A stretch of DNA of 35,036 nt, from the NCBI GenBank assembly GCA_903881535.1, contig CAIRTT010000249.1, positions 1 to 35,036 on the forward strand, read 5' to 3'. Position 1 is the first letter of the stretch; each line of letters opens with the position of its first letter. The notes beneath the pieces are model-generated. The model did no database searches and was not told the origin of the DNA. It saw only the letters and a list, made by a program, of their open reading frames with translations. Source of the DNA: an uncultured Armatimonadota bacterium. GTDB lineage: Bacteria > Armatimonadota > Armatimonadia > Armatimonadales > Armatimonadaceae. The position numbers were made by a program, and so were the translations under genes. Below, piece after piece: positions 9,956 to 19,945 of the stretch.

Positions 9956-12562
9956 ATGGGATTTGAACTCGACAAGTTGATGAAGCAATACGGTGTAAGC
10001 ACGCCGACCGTTGCTACATACACCGGCACTGCTGCCCCGACAACGCCTCCCGTTGCAACCGCTACGCAGGCCGACAAAGACGCCTTCGCCGAACAAACGC
10101 GCAAGTACAACCTCGACCAAAATGCGTACAACCAATACAAGCAGCAGTACCAAGACCGGATGCAAGCCGGGTCACAGTACGGCCCGCCAACCACTGCGGC
10201 CAAGATCGTCAACCCGACCTACGGCGCGGTAGGACTCAATATGCAGGGCATGTCTGACGCAGACCGGCAGGCGTACTACAACAGCCAGCGCAAGCTGGGC
10301 TACACGATCGGAGATTTGAAGGCTAACGCTGAAAAAACATTCGGCGTTGGTTCAGTGGCCGACCCCAACTGGAACGGATGGGAAAGCCAGTACAATCCAA
10401 ATTACGTACCACCTGCTGGCCCAATCGTAGCGACCGGCTATACTCCGCCAGTCACAACAACAACTACGGGCACTACTGGCGCTACGGATACTCCCGACGG
10501 AAGCTATGCCGGACAGTATTTCGATCCCAACGACCCGAACAACCCATACTATCATAACGCACGGGGTGGTTCGATCCACGCGCTGGCCGCCAAATACCGC
10601 AACGGTGGCCCTGTTAAAACTCATTATAAAACTGCTGGGGCGGTCAATCTTGGCAATTATAACTATGACCCGGCCAAAGTGGCAGCAAGCGACTCCCCAT
10701 CATGGTTGAAAGCCGTGATCGCGCAGATCGCGCAGCTGCCGCCGAAGGCCGAACAAACGCCAAATATCACCAGCCCTGCGGGTGACGTTAATGCTGAAAA
10801 AACACCTCGGCAAGTTTCTTCCGCAATAGGATATGACCCTGCCGTTATTATTTCATCCCCAGCCACACCGACTACGGGCACTTATAATGCTCCGGATACT
10901 TTCAACGGGAGTTATGATAGTCAGTATTTCGATCCGAACAACCCAAACTGGGCTTATACCGAACAGTATAACGAACCGAGTAACCCATTCTACGGCCATG
11001 CGCGGCATAATTCGATCCATGCACTGGCCGCCAAGTACCGCAACGGTGGCCCGGTAAAGCGGCATTATGACGATGGCGGCAACGTCGACTTCGGCGCTGA
11101 TAACCCAGCCAACCTGCCTACAATGGCGTCCCCAGTTGCCGGCGTGCCCAGCATGGACGCTATTGCTGCCGCTACAAGGGCGGCCCCGATGCCGCAGGCT
11201 GCGCCTGTTGCACCTGCCGCGGTAGATCCAAATGCCATGCTTGCGTCAGCGGTTCGATCCAGAACGCTTCCGGAAACAACGAAAGCATTTTCAGATTATG
11301 ATGCTGCCCAGAAAGCTGTGATGGATTCACTGCGACAACAGGGCGCAGAAAAAATATCGAATGGCCCAAGCAAAGCCGAAACATACTTCAAACTAGCGGC
11401 AGCCTTTGCGGAACCCGGCAAGACCGGCAGCTTTGGCGAAGGCCTTGGCCGTGCGGCTGGCGTCATGGGCGACTACCAGAAAGCAGCAAGAGAATCTGAT
11501 ATTGCCAATGCTATGGCAAAACGTAGCTTGCAAAATGAAATGCTGAAATATCAGGCCCAATCTGCAGAAAAGGCTCTTGAGCAGCGCGTTAAAATTCAAG
11601 ATACATATGATCAGGCCAATAAAATGCCTGCAAAAATGCAAGACTTTATTGCATACAATTCCATGTCGCCTACTCAGCAAAAAGCATTCCGTGAAATGAA
11701 TAGCAACAACCCAGCATTGCCAGCATTGCTGCAAGAGTTTGATGCATTTAAAAACATGAGTTCGGGAGACCAAGCTCTCTACAAACAGATGAGAAGCACT
11801 GCTGCCGTTGCGCCAGTTCTTTCTGGGAATGCGCTAGATACAGTGGCTGAACAAGTTAGATTGACAGGTAAAATTCCAGCAGGATTTACACGTAATCTTG
11901 CACAAGTTGGCGCTATTTGGAATAGAGCTGCCGAACTAGCAGCTTTGGATGGCGATGATGCAAAATCATTAGCATTAAGACAGCAATCGCTTACATCCGA
12001 TCAAGGATCTTTGAAAGACCTGACAAAGAAAACAGATGCTATAGAAGCGTTTGAAAATACTGCGAAAAAGAACTTAGACATGGTGGTTCGGGCAGCCAAT
12101 GAATTAAATTTTGAGGAGTGGCCTGTTGTAAATGAAAAAATTCTTCAAGGTAAAAAGTTAACTGGCGATTCAAAGGCTGCAAAACTATATGCGGCAATAA
12201 TTCCGTTTGTCGATGAATACGGCAAAATATTAAGCGGAGCCACTGGCGCAGCCGGTGCAACCGATTCCTCAAAGGCAGAAGCTGCATCATTGATAGCGCC
12301 TTATATGACAGCAGAAACGATCAATGAACTTGCGCCTTGGTTTAAAGAAGAAATGGGAAACAGAACAACATCACTTTACGATCAGCTTGATACGATTCAG
12401 GCGCGTATGGGTGGCGGGAAAAGAAGGCCGCCAAAAGAAGCAAACAGCCCGGCAGCAGCCTCACTCCCTGCTGGCATCCCGGCAGGGTCAAAAATAATTG
12501 GCAAAACCCCTGATGGAAAAGATGTTTATCAAGATACAACTGGCAAAAAATGGGTTGAATAA
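9956..12562 (+). CDS. Large virion-associated protein with internally duplicated SIHALAAKYRNGGPVK module, putative ejection protein
   Basis: 868-aa ORF with SD (AAGGAG) before ATG; internal protein duplication seen directly. Confidence 0.6.
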   Translation: MGFELDKLMKQYGVSTPTVATYTGTAAPTTPPVATATQADKDAFAEQTRKYNLDQNAYNQYKQQYQDRMQAGSQYGPPTTAAKIVNPTYGAVGLNMQGMSDADRQAYYNSQRKLGYTIGDLKANAEKTFGVGSVADPNWNGWESQYNPNYVPPAGPIVATGYTPPVTTTTTGTTGATDTPDGSYAGQYFDPNDPNNPYYHNARGGSIHALAAKYRNGGPVKTHYKTAGAVNLGNYNYDPAKVAASDSPSWLKAVIAQIAQLPPKAEQTPNITSPAGDVNAEKTPRQVSSAIGYDPAVIISSPATPTTGTYNAPDTFNGSYDSQYFDPNNPNWAYTEQYNEPSNPFYGHARHNSIHALAAKYRNGGPVKRHYDDGGNVDFGADNPANLPTMASPVAGVPSMDAIAAATRAAPMPQAAPVAPAAVDPNAMLASAVRSRTLPETTKAFSDYDAAQKAVMDSLRQQGAEKISNGPSKAETYFKLAAAFAEPGKTGSFGEGLGRAAGVMGDYQKAARESDIANAMAKRSLQNEMLKYQAQSAEKALEQRVKIQDTYDQANKMPAKMQDFIAYNSMSPTQQKAFREMNSNNPALPALLQEFDAFKNMSSGDQALYKQMRSTAAVAPVLSGNALDTVAEQVRLTGKIPAGFTRNLAQVGAIWNRAAELAALDGDDAKSLALRQQSLTSDQGSLKDLTKKTDAIEAFENTAKKNLDMVVRAANELNFEEWPVVNEKILQGKKLTGDSKAAKLYAAIIPFVDEYGKILSGATGAAGATDSSKAEAASLIAPYMTAETINELAPWFKEEMGNRTTSLYDQLDTIQARMGGGKRRPPKEANSPAAASLPAGIPAGSKIIGKTPDGKDVYQDTTGKKWVE

Positions 12563-13797
12563 TGGCTACCGAATATAAAGACGAAGTCATCCCGGTTGCT
12601 CCGCCAACCGCAACAGGATATACCGGCGAAGTTGTGCCGCTTGCTGGATCCAAGAAAGCAGCCGATCCTCGTTTTAACATTGCGCTAGCATTGAAAGAGC
12701 TGGAAGGCGGCATATTCGACCCGTTGTTAAGTATGGGCAGCAACATGGTATTGAAGCCTATCAGCGACGTTGCTGGTCTGGTGGCTTGGCCTGCGCATGC
12801 GATGGGTCTTACTGATATGGATCCGAGGTATCTTCAGCAGTTAATACAGTCTCAGGCCTATGAGCCACGGACTAATGCAGGCAGATCACTCTATAATCCA
12901 TTAAATATTCCGCAGGCTATTGGCAAAGGATTAAATTATTTGCTTCCCGGCGAAGCAAAAGAGCCTAACACTATGTCCGGGATGGCTCAAAATGCGATTA
13001 GGGAAACAGTCCCGCAAGCTCTTTCGTTGTTGGGAATGAAATATGTAGCCCCAGCGGCAAGAGCTGGCGCCGAGTGGGGAGCAGGCAAGTTAATGAGATC
13101 CGCTCTTTCTACTCCGGGGGTTGAAGATGCGGCTGTTCAGTCCATGCTTGACAACGGGTACACCGTATCCGGGAAAAGCCTTGAACAGATAAAGGCAGAC
13201 ATAGCCACACATGGTGAATTACTGTCTAAAATACTTGAATCGCCTGAATATTCGGGAACAAGAATTCCGCAAAGTGAAATTATTGACCATCCTGCCATTG
13301 CAAATTTGCGAGAAAAAATTGGGCCAGAAAATGTTACCAGCGGATATGAAAACGATTTAAAGAAACTTGCAAAGCTTCAGGATAGTTTTGCTAATAACCC
13401 TGTATGGAAAATAAATCCTGAAACCGGAGTCCCAGAAATATCATTGGCTGAAGCCCAAGCCTTAAAAACTGGGACATACGAACGTGCCTACAAAACCAAA
13501 AGAGAAAATAAAGACGTAGTAACACAAACCAGAAAAGCTCAGGCACGCGCTTTGAAAGAAGCATTGGATACAGCGGCGCCTGAAACTGTGCCTATAAACC
13601 AAAAATTAAGTGGAATGATTCCAGCTAAAGTAGCAATAGAAAAGGCATTGAAAAACCCCTCACTTATATCTGGCCTGAGAACATATGGCGAGTCATTGGG
13701 CGCAAAAAGTTTGTATAACTCTGCGTCGCCATTGGAAAAAATATTGCAGGCACAATCACTAATGACGCAGCTATCGCGAGACCAGCCCCAGCCTTAA
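12562..13797 (+). CDS. Virion-associated hypothetical protein, last gene of the late block
   Basis: 411-aa ORF overlapping the previous stop (TAATGG); order within the structural module. Confidence 0.6.
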   Translation: MATEYKDEVIPVAPPTATGYTGEVVPLAGSKKAADPRFNIALALKELEGGIFDPLLSMGSNMVLKPISDVAGLVAWPAHAMGLTDMDPRYLQQLIQSQAYEPRTNAGRSLYNPLNIPQAIGKGLNYLLPGEAKEPNTMSGMAQNAIRETVPQALSLLGMKYVAPAARAGAEWGAGKLMRSALSTPGVEDAAVQSMLDNGYTVSGKSLEQIKADIATHGELLSKILESPEYSGTRIPQSEIIDHPAIANLREKIGPENVTSGYENDLKKLAKLQDSFANNPVWKINPETGVPEISLAEAQALKTGTYERAYKTKRENKDVVTQTRKAQARALKEALDTAAPETVPINQKLSGMIPAKVAIEKALKNPSLISGLRTYGESLGAKSLYNSASPLEKILQAQSLMTQLSRDQPQP

Positions 13798-13991
13798 TTG
13801 GTGGGGCGGTTCTTGTTGTAGAAATCCAGCAAGACAGGCGCGAGTTCGATAGCGTCAAACTCTACGCCCTCGTCACCCTCGACCTTGCCTATCCACAGCG
13901 TGCCTGTGTTGGGGACTTTGCCGGGCGCGATGAACAGCTCGCCGACTTGGATATGCCACGGGCACAGCGGGTAAAACGTCATGTCGGTCAT
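13794..13991 (-). CDS. Small hypothetical protein
   Basis: 65-aa ORF, overlaps the start of the upstream gene by 4 nt (operon-like). Confidence 0.6.
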   Translation of the reverse strand: MTDMTFYPLCPWHIQVGELFIAPGKVPNTGTLWIGKVEGDEGVEFDAIELAPVLLDFYNKNRPTN

Positions 13992-14518
13992 TTGTGGTTC
14001 GCCTTGAGTTCGGGGATTAGGTCGGCCATTGGATTGAGGAAGCCGATCTGGATTCTCCTCGCGTCAGCGTGTTGTATCAACCCGTCTGCCATCTGGCCCT
14101 GTCTTAAATTATCCGCGTTCTGGGTTGTCCAGAAATCAGCCTTTTTAATCCAGCCGCACAGCCACACATTTCGCTCAGACGCCCGAGCGAATACGTATAT
14201 GTCTGCGTCGAATTTGCTCTGTGAAAGCGTGACGTGGGCCGTGAAATTGGCCCGAGGAACCGAGCTGCAACGCTTGGTCTTGACGTCGATCTTCCTCCAG
14301 TCCACCAAGAAATCGTAGTGCGCCTGCTGCTTGGCAACGTACTTGAACAGGATATCTTTCTCGTTCATCCAGCGGCCAAAGGCCAGCTCACCCATAATGC
14401 CGGTGGTCTGGCCTTGGCCATCTTCAAGGATCGTCTGAGAGTTGAATGCCTGCTTTGTACTGTGCCTATCCGCATACCCGCGCCATTCGTCGCTGATTGT
14501 GTAGGCCCGTGGGATCAT
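13988..14518 (-). CDS. PD-(D/E)XK nuclease-like protein
   Basis: GIMGELAFGRWM...HYDFLVDWRKIDVKTK gives the E...D...D/K arrangement of PD-(D/E)XK folds; next to YqaJ. Confidence 0.6.
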   Translation of the reverse strand: MIPRAYTISDEWRGYADRHSTKQAFNSQTILEDGQGQTTGIMGELAFGRWMNEKDILFKYVAKQQAHYDFLVDWRKIDVKTKRCSSVPRANFTAHVTLSQSKFDADIYVFARASERNVWLCGWIKKADFWTTQNADNLRQGQMADGLIQHADARRIQIGFLNPMADLIPELKANHK

Positions 14519-15273
14519 CGTCGCAGCTTCGCCTCGGTCTCGGTTACCAGCTGGTCAAACTCCATTAAATCCATTTCCATTTGCTCAATGTAGTTGTCGT
14601 CACGCGCCACCCGCCGGCAGGTGAAATGGCGGTCAACCGTGACAAGGGCGGGGATGTACAGACACATGTCCCACCACTTCCTGCCGGTGATCCACAGGCA
14701 CCCCTGCACCTGATCCATGATGGTTCCCCAGTTATTGTCGATCAAGATAGGCCGTACCATCGTCGGATCGTAAAAGCACTTGTACTCACCGCCACCGTCT
14801 TCGCCCACCAGTGCGTCGGCGCTGCAGCCGAACTTCCGGTCGTCGGTCATGCAGAACCCAGCCAAATCAGACAGGTCGTTCAAGTGGACTTCGTGGGCCT
14901 GCCTGCACGCCTCTTCCAGCTCCTTGCCTCGGCGCATGGCAAATGTCTCGATCTGCTCTGCCAGCGGCTGGCCGGCTATACGTTCACATGCCAGCCTGAA
15001 GGCGTAGTTCTTTGCGGTTTCCGACCACTCTCCAATTCGCTCGCCACGCAGGGCTTTCTGAACGGAGATTGATGTTGGCGTGGATTTATATTCCCCGGCT
15101 AGTTTTGCGTCAGCTTCAGACCCGCCTCTCAAAATCGTATCGACATACATTTTCTGTTGATACGTCAGCAGGCCAACTTTAGCCCGGACGGTGTTGAACA
15201 TCGAGGCGGTGATCACCCCGGCCCGGTCAGCGTACCAGCCACTTGTGCCCTGTTCATATTCGCTGATGATCAT
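14515..15273 (-). CDS. YqaJ-like viral recombinase / lambda-type exonuclease
   Basis: GWYADRAGVITASMFNTVRA...MRRGKELEEACRQAHE...FGCSADALVGEDGGGEYKCF matches YqaJ motifs. Confidence 0.85.
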   Translation of the reverse strand: MIISEYEQGTSGWYADRAGVITASMFNTVRAKVGLLTYQQKMYVDTILRGGSEADAKLAGEYKSTPTSISVQKALRGERIGEWSETAKNYAFRLACERIAGQPLAEQIETFAMRRGKELEEACRQAHEVHLNDLSDLAGFCMTDDRKFGCSADALVGEDGGGEYKCFYDPTMVRPILIDNNWGTIMDQVQGCLWITGRKWWDMCLYIPALVTVDRHFTCRRVARDDNYIEQMEMDLMEFDQLVTETEAKLRR

Positions 15274-15998
15274 ACTGGGTCACCTGCTGGGGCGGCGTCA
15301 GCCTTGGCGGCGATGGTTTTGTAGATCTTTGTCAGTGCGCTCTCGTACCGTTCGGGCTGCAACTGGCCTACCGATGTTATTCGGGCCGACTTGCAGAACT
15401 GCTCTTCGGTCACGTCGGCCTGCAGCAGCAAGCTCTTGATGACGCCGGCCTGAACCACGCTGATGGTTTCAACCGGCTTTGCACCGTCGTTGTCGTCACC
15501 CGTGGAGATGTTGAGCATTGCGCAGATGCCGTACCGCTTGCCGTAGCTGATTGCCGAGCCTACCGCCTGCACGCCAGACTTGCTGCCGCTGGTGTCAGCC
15601 ATCAAGGGGATCGTTGTCTCTTCGCTGTGGCCGTCACGGTGAGACAAGACGACGCGCACATTGATAGCCCCGACCTCGCAAGACACGCGGAACGTCACAG
15701 CGAAACCGTGCTTGTAAAGGATGGGCCGCAGCTGGTCATTGATGTCTTCCAGCAGCGCGTATTTGATTGTGCCGTGGCCCTTGCCGGCTTCGGCGATACG
15801 GGGCAGCTCGACCTGCATTTCGGACAGGCTAGCCGCAAAAGACTGCTGCGCAGATCGTGTAACAACACGCTCCTGCATTTCCAGCAGGGTCTGCAGCTTT
15901 TCGATGGTGACGTCCGGATTCATGATCACCCTTTCGATCATTTCCAGCATGCGTTGACTTTCTGTCAGCGGTGCACTTGTTGCAGGAATGTTACTCAT
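15270..15998 (-). CDS. erf: ERF-family ssDNA annealing recombinase
   Basis: ALLEDINDQLRPILYKHGFAVTFRV...VQAVGSAISYGKRYGICAMLNISTGDDNDG is the ERF superfamily signature. Confidence 0.85.
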   Translation of the reverse strand: MSNIPATSAPLTESQRMLEMIERVIMNPDVTIEKLQTLLEMQERVVTRSAQQSFAASLSEMQVELPRIAEAGKGHGTIKYALLEDINDQLRPILYKHGFAVTFRVSCEVGAINVRVVLSHRDGHSEETTIPLMADTSGSKSGVQAVGSAISYGKRYGICAMLNISTGDDNDGAKPVETISVVQAGVIKSLLLQADVTEEQFCKSARITSVGQLQPERYESALTKIYKTIAAKADAAPAGDPV

Positions 15999-16029
15999 AC
16001 GTTGATACCCAGTTGATTAAAGAGCGGGC

Positions 16030-16058
16030 ATCGTAACGGATACGGAACGAACTTGCAA
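16030..16058 (-). promoter_or_regulatory. Candidate leftward promoter for the erf/exonuclease operon
   Basis: On - strand: TTGCAA (16058-16053), 17 nt, TACGAT (16035-16030). Confidence 0.5.
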
Positions 16059-16081
16059 TACTTATGATGTGTTGATACACT
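16053..16081 (+). promoter_or_regulatory. Candidate rightward promoter for the HTH/replication operon
   Basis: TTGCAA (16053-16058), 17 nt, TACACT (16076-16081); ATG at 16111 preceded by GGAGAG. Confidence 0.55.
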
Positions 16082-16110
16082 GCCGGCGCATCAACATTTG
16101 GAGAGCACCA

Positions 16111-16323
16111 ATGGTAGAGACAAGGCAGGAGGTACGAGCGGCACTGACCGAGATCACGGCGCTGACAGGCTGGAGCATGCGCGAGCTGGCACGCAAGGCC
16201 AACATCAGTGTCGCCACAGTGTCGCGCTTAACATCGGCACAGGAAGGCAGTCTGCCTTACCTGACCACCAGAGCCAACATCGAAAAGTTATTGATCAGGA
16301 TCCGCAAAAAGTACGCAGCATAA
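16111..16323 (+). CDS. Small HTH DNA-binding protein (Cro/XRE-like)
   Basis: WSMRELARKANISVATVSRLTSAQ helix-turn-helix; SD TTGGAGAG upstream. Confidence 0.75.
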   Translation: MVETRQEVRAALTEITALTGWSMRELARKANISVATVSRLTSAQEGSLPYLTTRANIEKLLIRIRKKYAA

Positions 16324-16350
16324 TTATTATTTACAACCGGGCAGATTGAC

Positions 16351-17823
16351 ATGAGAAAACAATTGCGGCCTCGCCAAGTGCAGGCTTTAAACGAATTGCG
16401 GGCCTCGCTGGGTTCCGGCAAGAAACGTCTAATACTCAAGGCACCTACAGGATTCGGTAAGACCGTACTAGCAGCCGAGATTATTCATCGCGCTCTGGAG
16501 CGGGGAAAGAAGGTGTTGTTTGTTGTGGATGCCATAAGCTTGGTAGATCAAACTGCGCGGTCGTTTTACGAGCAGGGCATCACAGACATCGGGGTAATCC
16601 AAGCCGACCATGAAATGACCAAGCCGGGCGCCGCTGTACAGGTCTGTTCGCAGGCCACGCTGGCACGTCGCCGGTTCCTTCCGGAAGCCGACCTGATCAT
16701 GATTGATGAAGTCCACGTCTTCTATAAGTTTTACCAAAAATGGATGGAGAGGTGGGACGCGATTCCTTTTATCGGATTGAGCGCCACGCCCTACACCACC
16801 GGGCTGGGGAAACACTTCCAGCAGTTGATATGCACGGCTACAACGCAAGAGCTGATCGACGAGGGCGACCTGTGCGACTTCCGCGTGTTTGCGCCGGCCC
16901 AGCCAGACCTCTCCAAAGTAAAAGTGATTGCTGGAGATTACAACGAGGCCGAGTTGGCGTTGGTGATGAACAACGCGGATCTTGTGGCAGGCATCGTCGA
17001 GACTTGGAAAGCAAAAGCGGAAGGGTTGCCCACTCTGGTCTACGCGGTAGACCGTGCCCATGCCAGAGCGATACAGGCCGAGTTCGACAAAGCTTGCATC
17101 AAGTTTGAATACATCGACGCTTTCACCGAGCGTGAAGACCGCGAAGTCATCAAGAAGCAATTTCATAACGGAGAAGTAGCTGGGGTAGTCAGCGTTGGCT
17201 GTTTGACTAAAGGCATCGACTGGGACGTCCGTTGTATCGTTCTCGCTCGGCCCACTAAAAGCGATATGCTGTATCAGCAGATCATCGGTAGGGGCTTGCG
17301 AAACGCACCCGGCAAGGAATATGTGTTGATCCTCGACCACAGCAGCACCACGCTCCGGCTGGGCTTTGTGACCGAGGTCGACGAGCGCCACGGCGCCCTG
17401 AGCATGGGCAAGAAAGGCCAAAGCGTGCGGGAAATAAAAGAACCACAGTCGAAAGAATGTTCGCAGTGCCATTTTGTAAAGCCACCCAAGACTTGGGAGT
17501 GTCCGAACTGTGGCCACAAGCCCGAGCGCCAGCCTGACGTAGTACACATTGCCGGCCAGCTGGAAGAGCTGACCAAGACGCGGAAGCGCAACAACAAATC
17601 ATCAACCGCAGTCGACAAGGCTTTTTTCCTTGGCGAGTGCCTGACCTATGCACTTAAGCGTGGCAGGGCTGAAGGCTGGGCAAAGCATCTATACCGCGCC
17701 AAATATGGGGTCTGGCCCAATAAAATAACCCCGTTCATGCGCACGCCTACGGCAGAAACTTTGACCTACATCACGGCGCAGGCCATCCGTTACGCAAAAG
17801 GAAAAGCCAATGCAAAAGTTTAA
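16351..17823 (+). CDS. Superfamily 2 DEAD/DEAH helicase (ResIII-like)
   Basis: Walker A APTGFGKTVLAA, DEVH box IDEVHVFY, SATP, and QIIGRGLR motif VI. Confidence 0.9.
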   Translation: MRKQLRPRQVQALNELRASLGSGKKRLILKAPTGFGKTVLAAEIIHRALERGKKVLFVVDAISLVDQTARSFYEQGITDIGVIQADHEMTKPGAAVQVCSQATLARRRFLPEADLIMIDEVHVFYKFYQKWMERWDAIPFIGLSATPYTTGLGKHFQQLICTATTQELIDEGDLCDFRVFAPAQPDLSKVKVIAGDYNEAELALVMNNADLVAGIVETWKAKAEGLPTLVYAVDRAHARAIQAEFDKACIKFEYIDAFTEREDREVIKKQFHNGEVAGVVSVGCLTKGIDWDVRCIVLARPTKSDMLYQQIIGRGLRNAPGKEYVLILDHSSTTLRLGFVTEVDERHGALSMGKKGQSVREIKEPQSKECSQCHFVKPPKTWECPNCGHKPERQPDVVHIAGQLEELTKTRKRNNKSSTAVDKAFFLGECLTYALKRGRAEGWAKHLYRAKYGVWPNKITPFMRTPTAETLTYITAQAIRYAKGKANAKV

Positions 17824-18715
17824 GCGTTCGACAGCTGGGCGCTGGCTGGGCATTCTCGGTTCCTACGGCGTCGACGAGACTTTCTTCAGAACCGCTCACG
17901 GGCCGTGCCCGCTGTGTGGCGGGAAGGACAGGTACCGCTGGATAGATAAGGGTGGCAACGGGGAGTATTTCTGCAGTGGTTGCGGGCCGGGTGATGGTCT
18001 GGAGCTGCTGTCACGGTACACCGGCAAGAAGAAGGGCGAGCTGATACGCGAAATAAGCCCCAAAGTCGATAAGTACACAGCGATCAAAAAGAACCCAGCG
18101 CCTAATGGTGATGCCCGGATCCGCAAGATCATGAAGGAAAGCAAGCCGGTGTCATCGTTTGCCGGCGGGATCGTCAGGAAGTATCTGAAGTCGCGTGGCT
18201 TAAAAGCATCGGCATTGCTACGTGAGCACCCCGGCCTGCCGTATTACGAGGGCAACAAGGTTCTGGGCGTGTATCCTGCCATGATTGCACTGGTTGAGAC
18301 AGGCACGGCACTGGCCTCTTTGCACGTTACGTACCTGACCCCTGACGGACACAAAGCCCCAGTCCCGTCGCCCAAAAAACTGCTGACCCCGCGTTGCGAT
18401 ATGACAGGCGCATCAATACGCCTCACGAAGCCGTACCCTACCCTTGGAATTGCAGAGGGCATCGAGACAGCGTTGGCGGTGATTACGCTTTACAGCAAGC
18501 CCTGCTGGGCAGCGGCCACCGCCGGGATGCTGGAGAAGTTTGTGCCGCCCGAAGGCACCACCAGCATTATTATCTACGGCGACAATGACGCCAGCTTTAC
18601 CGGGCAAAAATCAGCCTACACGCTGGCCCAGACCCTGACCCAGAAAGGATTCGGCGTGACCGTAGTCATGCCACGTTTAATTGGCGACTTTGCCGACGAG
18701 GTGAAAAATGTCTAG
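17810..18715 (+). CDS. Zinc-ribbon / Toprim DNA primase
   Basis: CPLCGGKDRYRWIDKGGNGEYFCSGCGPGDG zinc-binding domain plus Toprim-like GIAEGIETALAV...IIYGDND. Confidence 0.9.
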   Translation: MQKFKRSTAGRWLGILGSYGVDETFFRTAHGPCPLCGGKDRYRWIDKGGNGEYFCSGCGPGDGLELLSRYTGKKKGELIREISPKVDKYTAIKKNPAPNGDARIRKIMKESKPVSSFAGGIVRKYLKSRGLKASALLREHPGLPYYEGNKVLGVYPAMIALVETGTALASLHVTYLTPDGHKAPVPSPKKLLTPRCDMTGASIRLTKPYPTLGIAEGIETALAVITLYSKPCWAAATAGMLEKFVPPEGTTSIIIYGDNDASFTGQKSAYTLAQTLTQKGFGVTVVMPRLIGDFADEVKNV

Positions 18716-18890
18716 AAAATTACCGCACCGATACGCTGCTGATTTTATGAAGGCCGGCGCCGACAAAGACGCACAGAAAGCTGCGCTGGCCGGGTGCCCA
18801 GTGCTCTGGCAAGACCAAGTCCGGACGCACATCAAGATTCAGAGGATGTGGGTTGAGCATAAACAGAGGGCGTACAATGGAAATCAGTGA
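18708..18890 (+). CDS. Small hypothetical protein
   Basis: 60-aa ORF overlapping the primase stop. Confidence 0.5.
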   Translation: MSRKLPHRYAADFMKAGADKDAQKAALAGCPVLWQDQVRTHIKIQRMWVEHKQRAYNGNQ

Positions 18891-19350
18891 AACAACATTC
18901 ATCGTCAATTCGGAAATATCGTGCGCCGGGTTTGCCAAATGGGCTGCGCAAAAGTGGCGGGATCACAAATACCTGACGTTTACTTTTCGCGTCGGGGAAG
19001 AACGTAGTCTAGATCAGAACGCACTACTTCACCTTTGGTTGACACTGTACGCCGCGCATCTTGCAAAAATAGATCGCAAGGCCGTCAGCGAGGAAATGCT
19101 GGAGTTCATGAAGCAAAAAGCCAAGTATCTGTATTACACCCAGACCGCTGCCGATTGGATGATCAGGAAGATGGTCAATCCAAAAAGCGGGGCAGAGGGC
19201 AAGGTTTACTACCGTAGCAGCGCAGACTATAAAGTGGGCGAGATGTTCCAATTCCTGACGTGGTTGCAGAACACTGCAGCAAATGACGGGCTGTTGCTCG
19301 AATCCAGAGGCCAGTACCAAAAACTCCAAAAACAACACAATGGCGAATAG
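18877..19350 (+). CDS. ninB: NinB-like recombination protein
   Basis: RSLDQNALLHLWLTLYAAHLAK is the NinB signature; located directly before ninG. Confidence 0.75.
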   Translation: MEISETTFIVNSEISCAGFAKWAAQKWRDHKYLTFTFRVGEERSLDQNALLHLWLTLYAAHLAKIDRKAVSEEMLEFMKQKAKYLYYTQTAADWMIRKMVNPKSGAEGKVYYRSSADYKVGEMFQFLTWLQNTAANDGLLLESRGQYQKLQKQHNGE

Positions 19351-19945
19351 TAAGCGCAAGTGCGCACTCAAGACTTGTGGACTGCGGTTCAGGCCTGAAG
19401 ACGGCATCGTCAGGGGCTTACAGGCGTGGTGTGGGCAAGAACACCAGATCGAGTGGGCGATGGCCGCGGGTAAGAAGCTGCGAGAGCGCACGGTCAAGCA
19501 GGCGAGGGTACAAGAGGTCAAGCAGTTCAAGGCAGGCGATAGGCCTTTACAGCTCAAGCTCACCCAAACCGAATTTAACCGCATGATCAGGCTTCTGGAC
19601 GCCAAACGGGGTTGCATCAGCTGCGACAAGCCCCCGTCATGGAAGGGCCAGTGGCATGCCGGCCATTTCAAAACTACTGCAGCGGCGCCGGCTCTTAGGT
19701 TTGATGCCCGCAATTGTTTTAAACAATGTTCACAGTGTAACAACTTCACCAGCGGCAACCTGCTGCCCTACAAGCAACGATTGATTGATACCTATGGGAT
19801 AGGGCTGGTCGATTGGCTGGAAGGCCCACACGAGATGGTGAAGCTGTCTGCGCAGGATCTGGCGGCCATGCGCAAGCAGTTCAGCGAAGAGTGCCGCCGG
19901 CTGGAAGCAGGATCGCCGCCAAGCCGTGACTGGCGCCACCTATAA
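19340..19945 (+). CDS. ninG: NinG/Rap recombination protein
   Basis: MANSKRKCALKTCGLRF...CISCDKPPSWKGQWHAGHFKTTAAAPALRFDARNCFKQCSQCNNFTSGN is the NinG signature. Confidence 0.9.
   Translation: MANSKRKCALKTCGLRFRPEDGIVRGLQAWCGQEHQIEWAMAAGKKLRERTVKQARVQEVKQFKAGDRPLQLKLTQTEFNRMIRLLDAKRGCISCDKPPSWKGQWHAGHFKTTAAAPALRFDARNCFKQCSQCNNFTSGNLLPYKQRLIDTYGIGLVDWLEGPHEMVKLSAQDLAAMRKQFSEECRRLEAGSPPSRDWRHL

Noticed and set aside
16468-17547. 359-aa reverse-strand ORF opposite the helicase
   Set aside because: Mirror of a strongly supported helicase gene; no domain motifs of its own.
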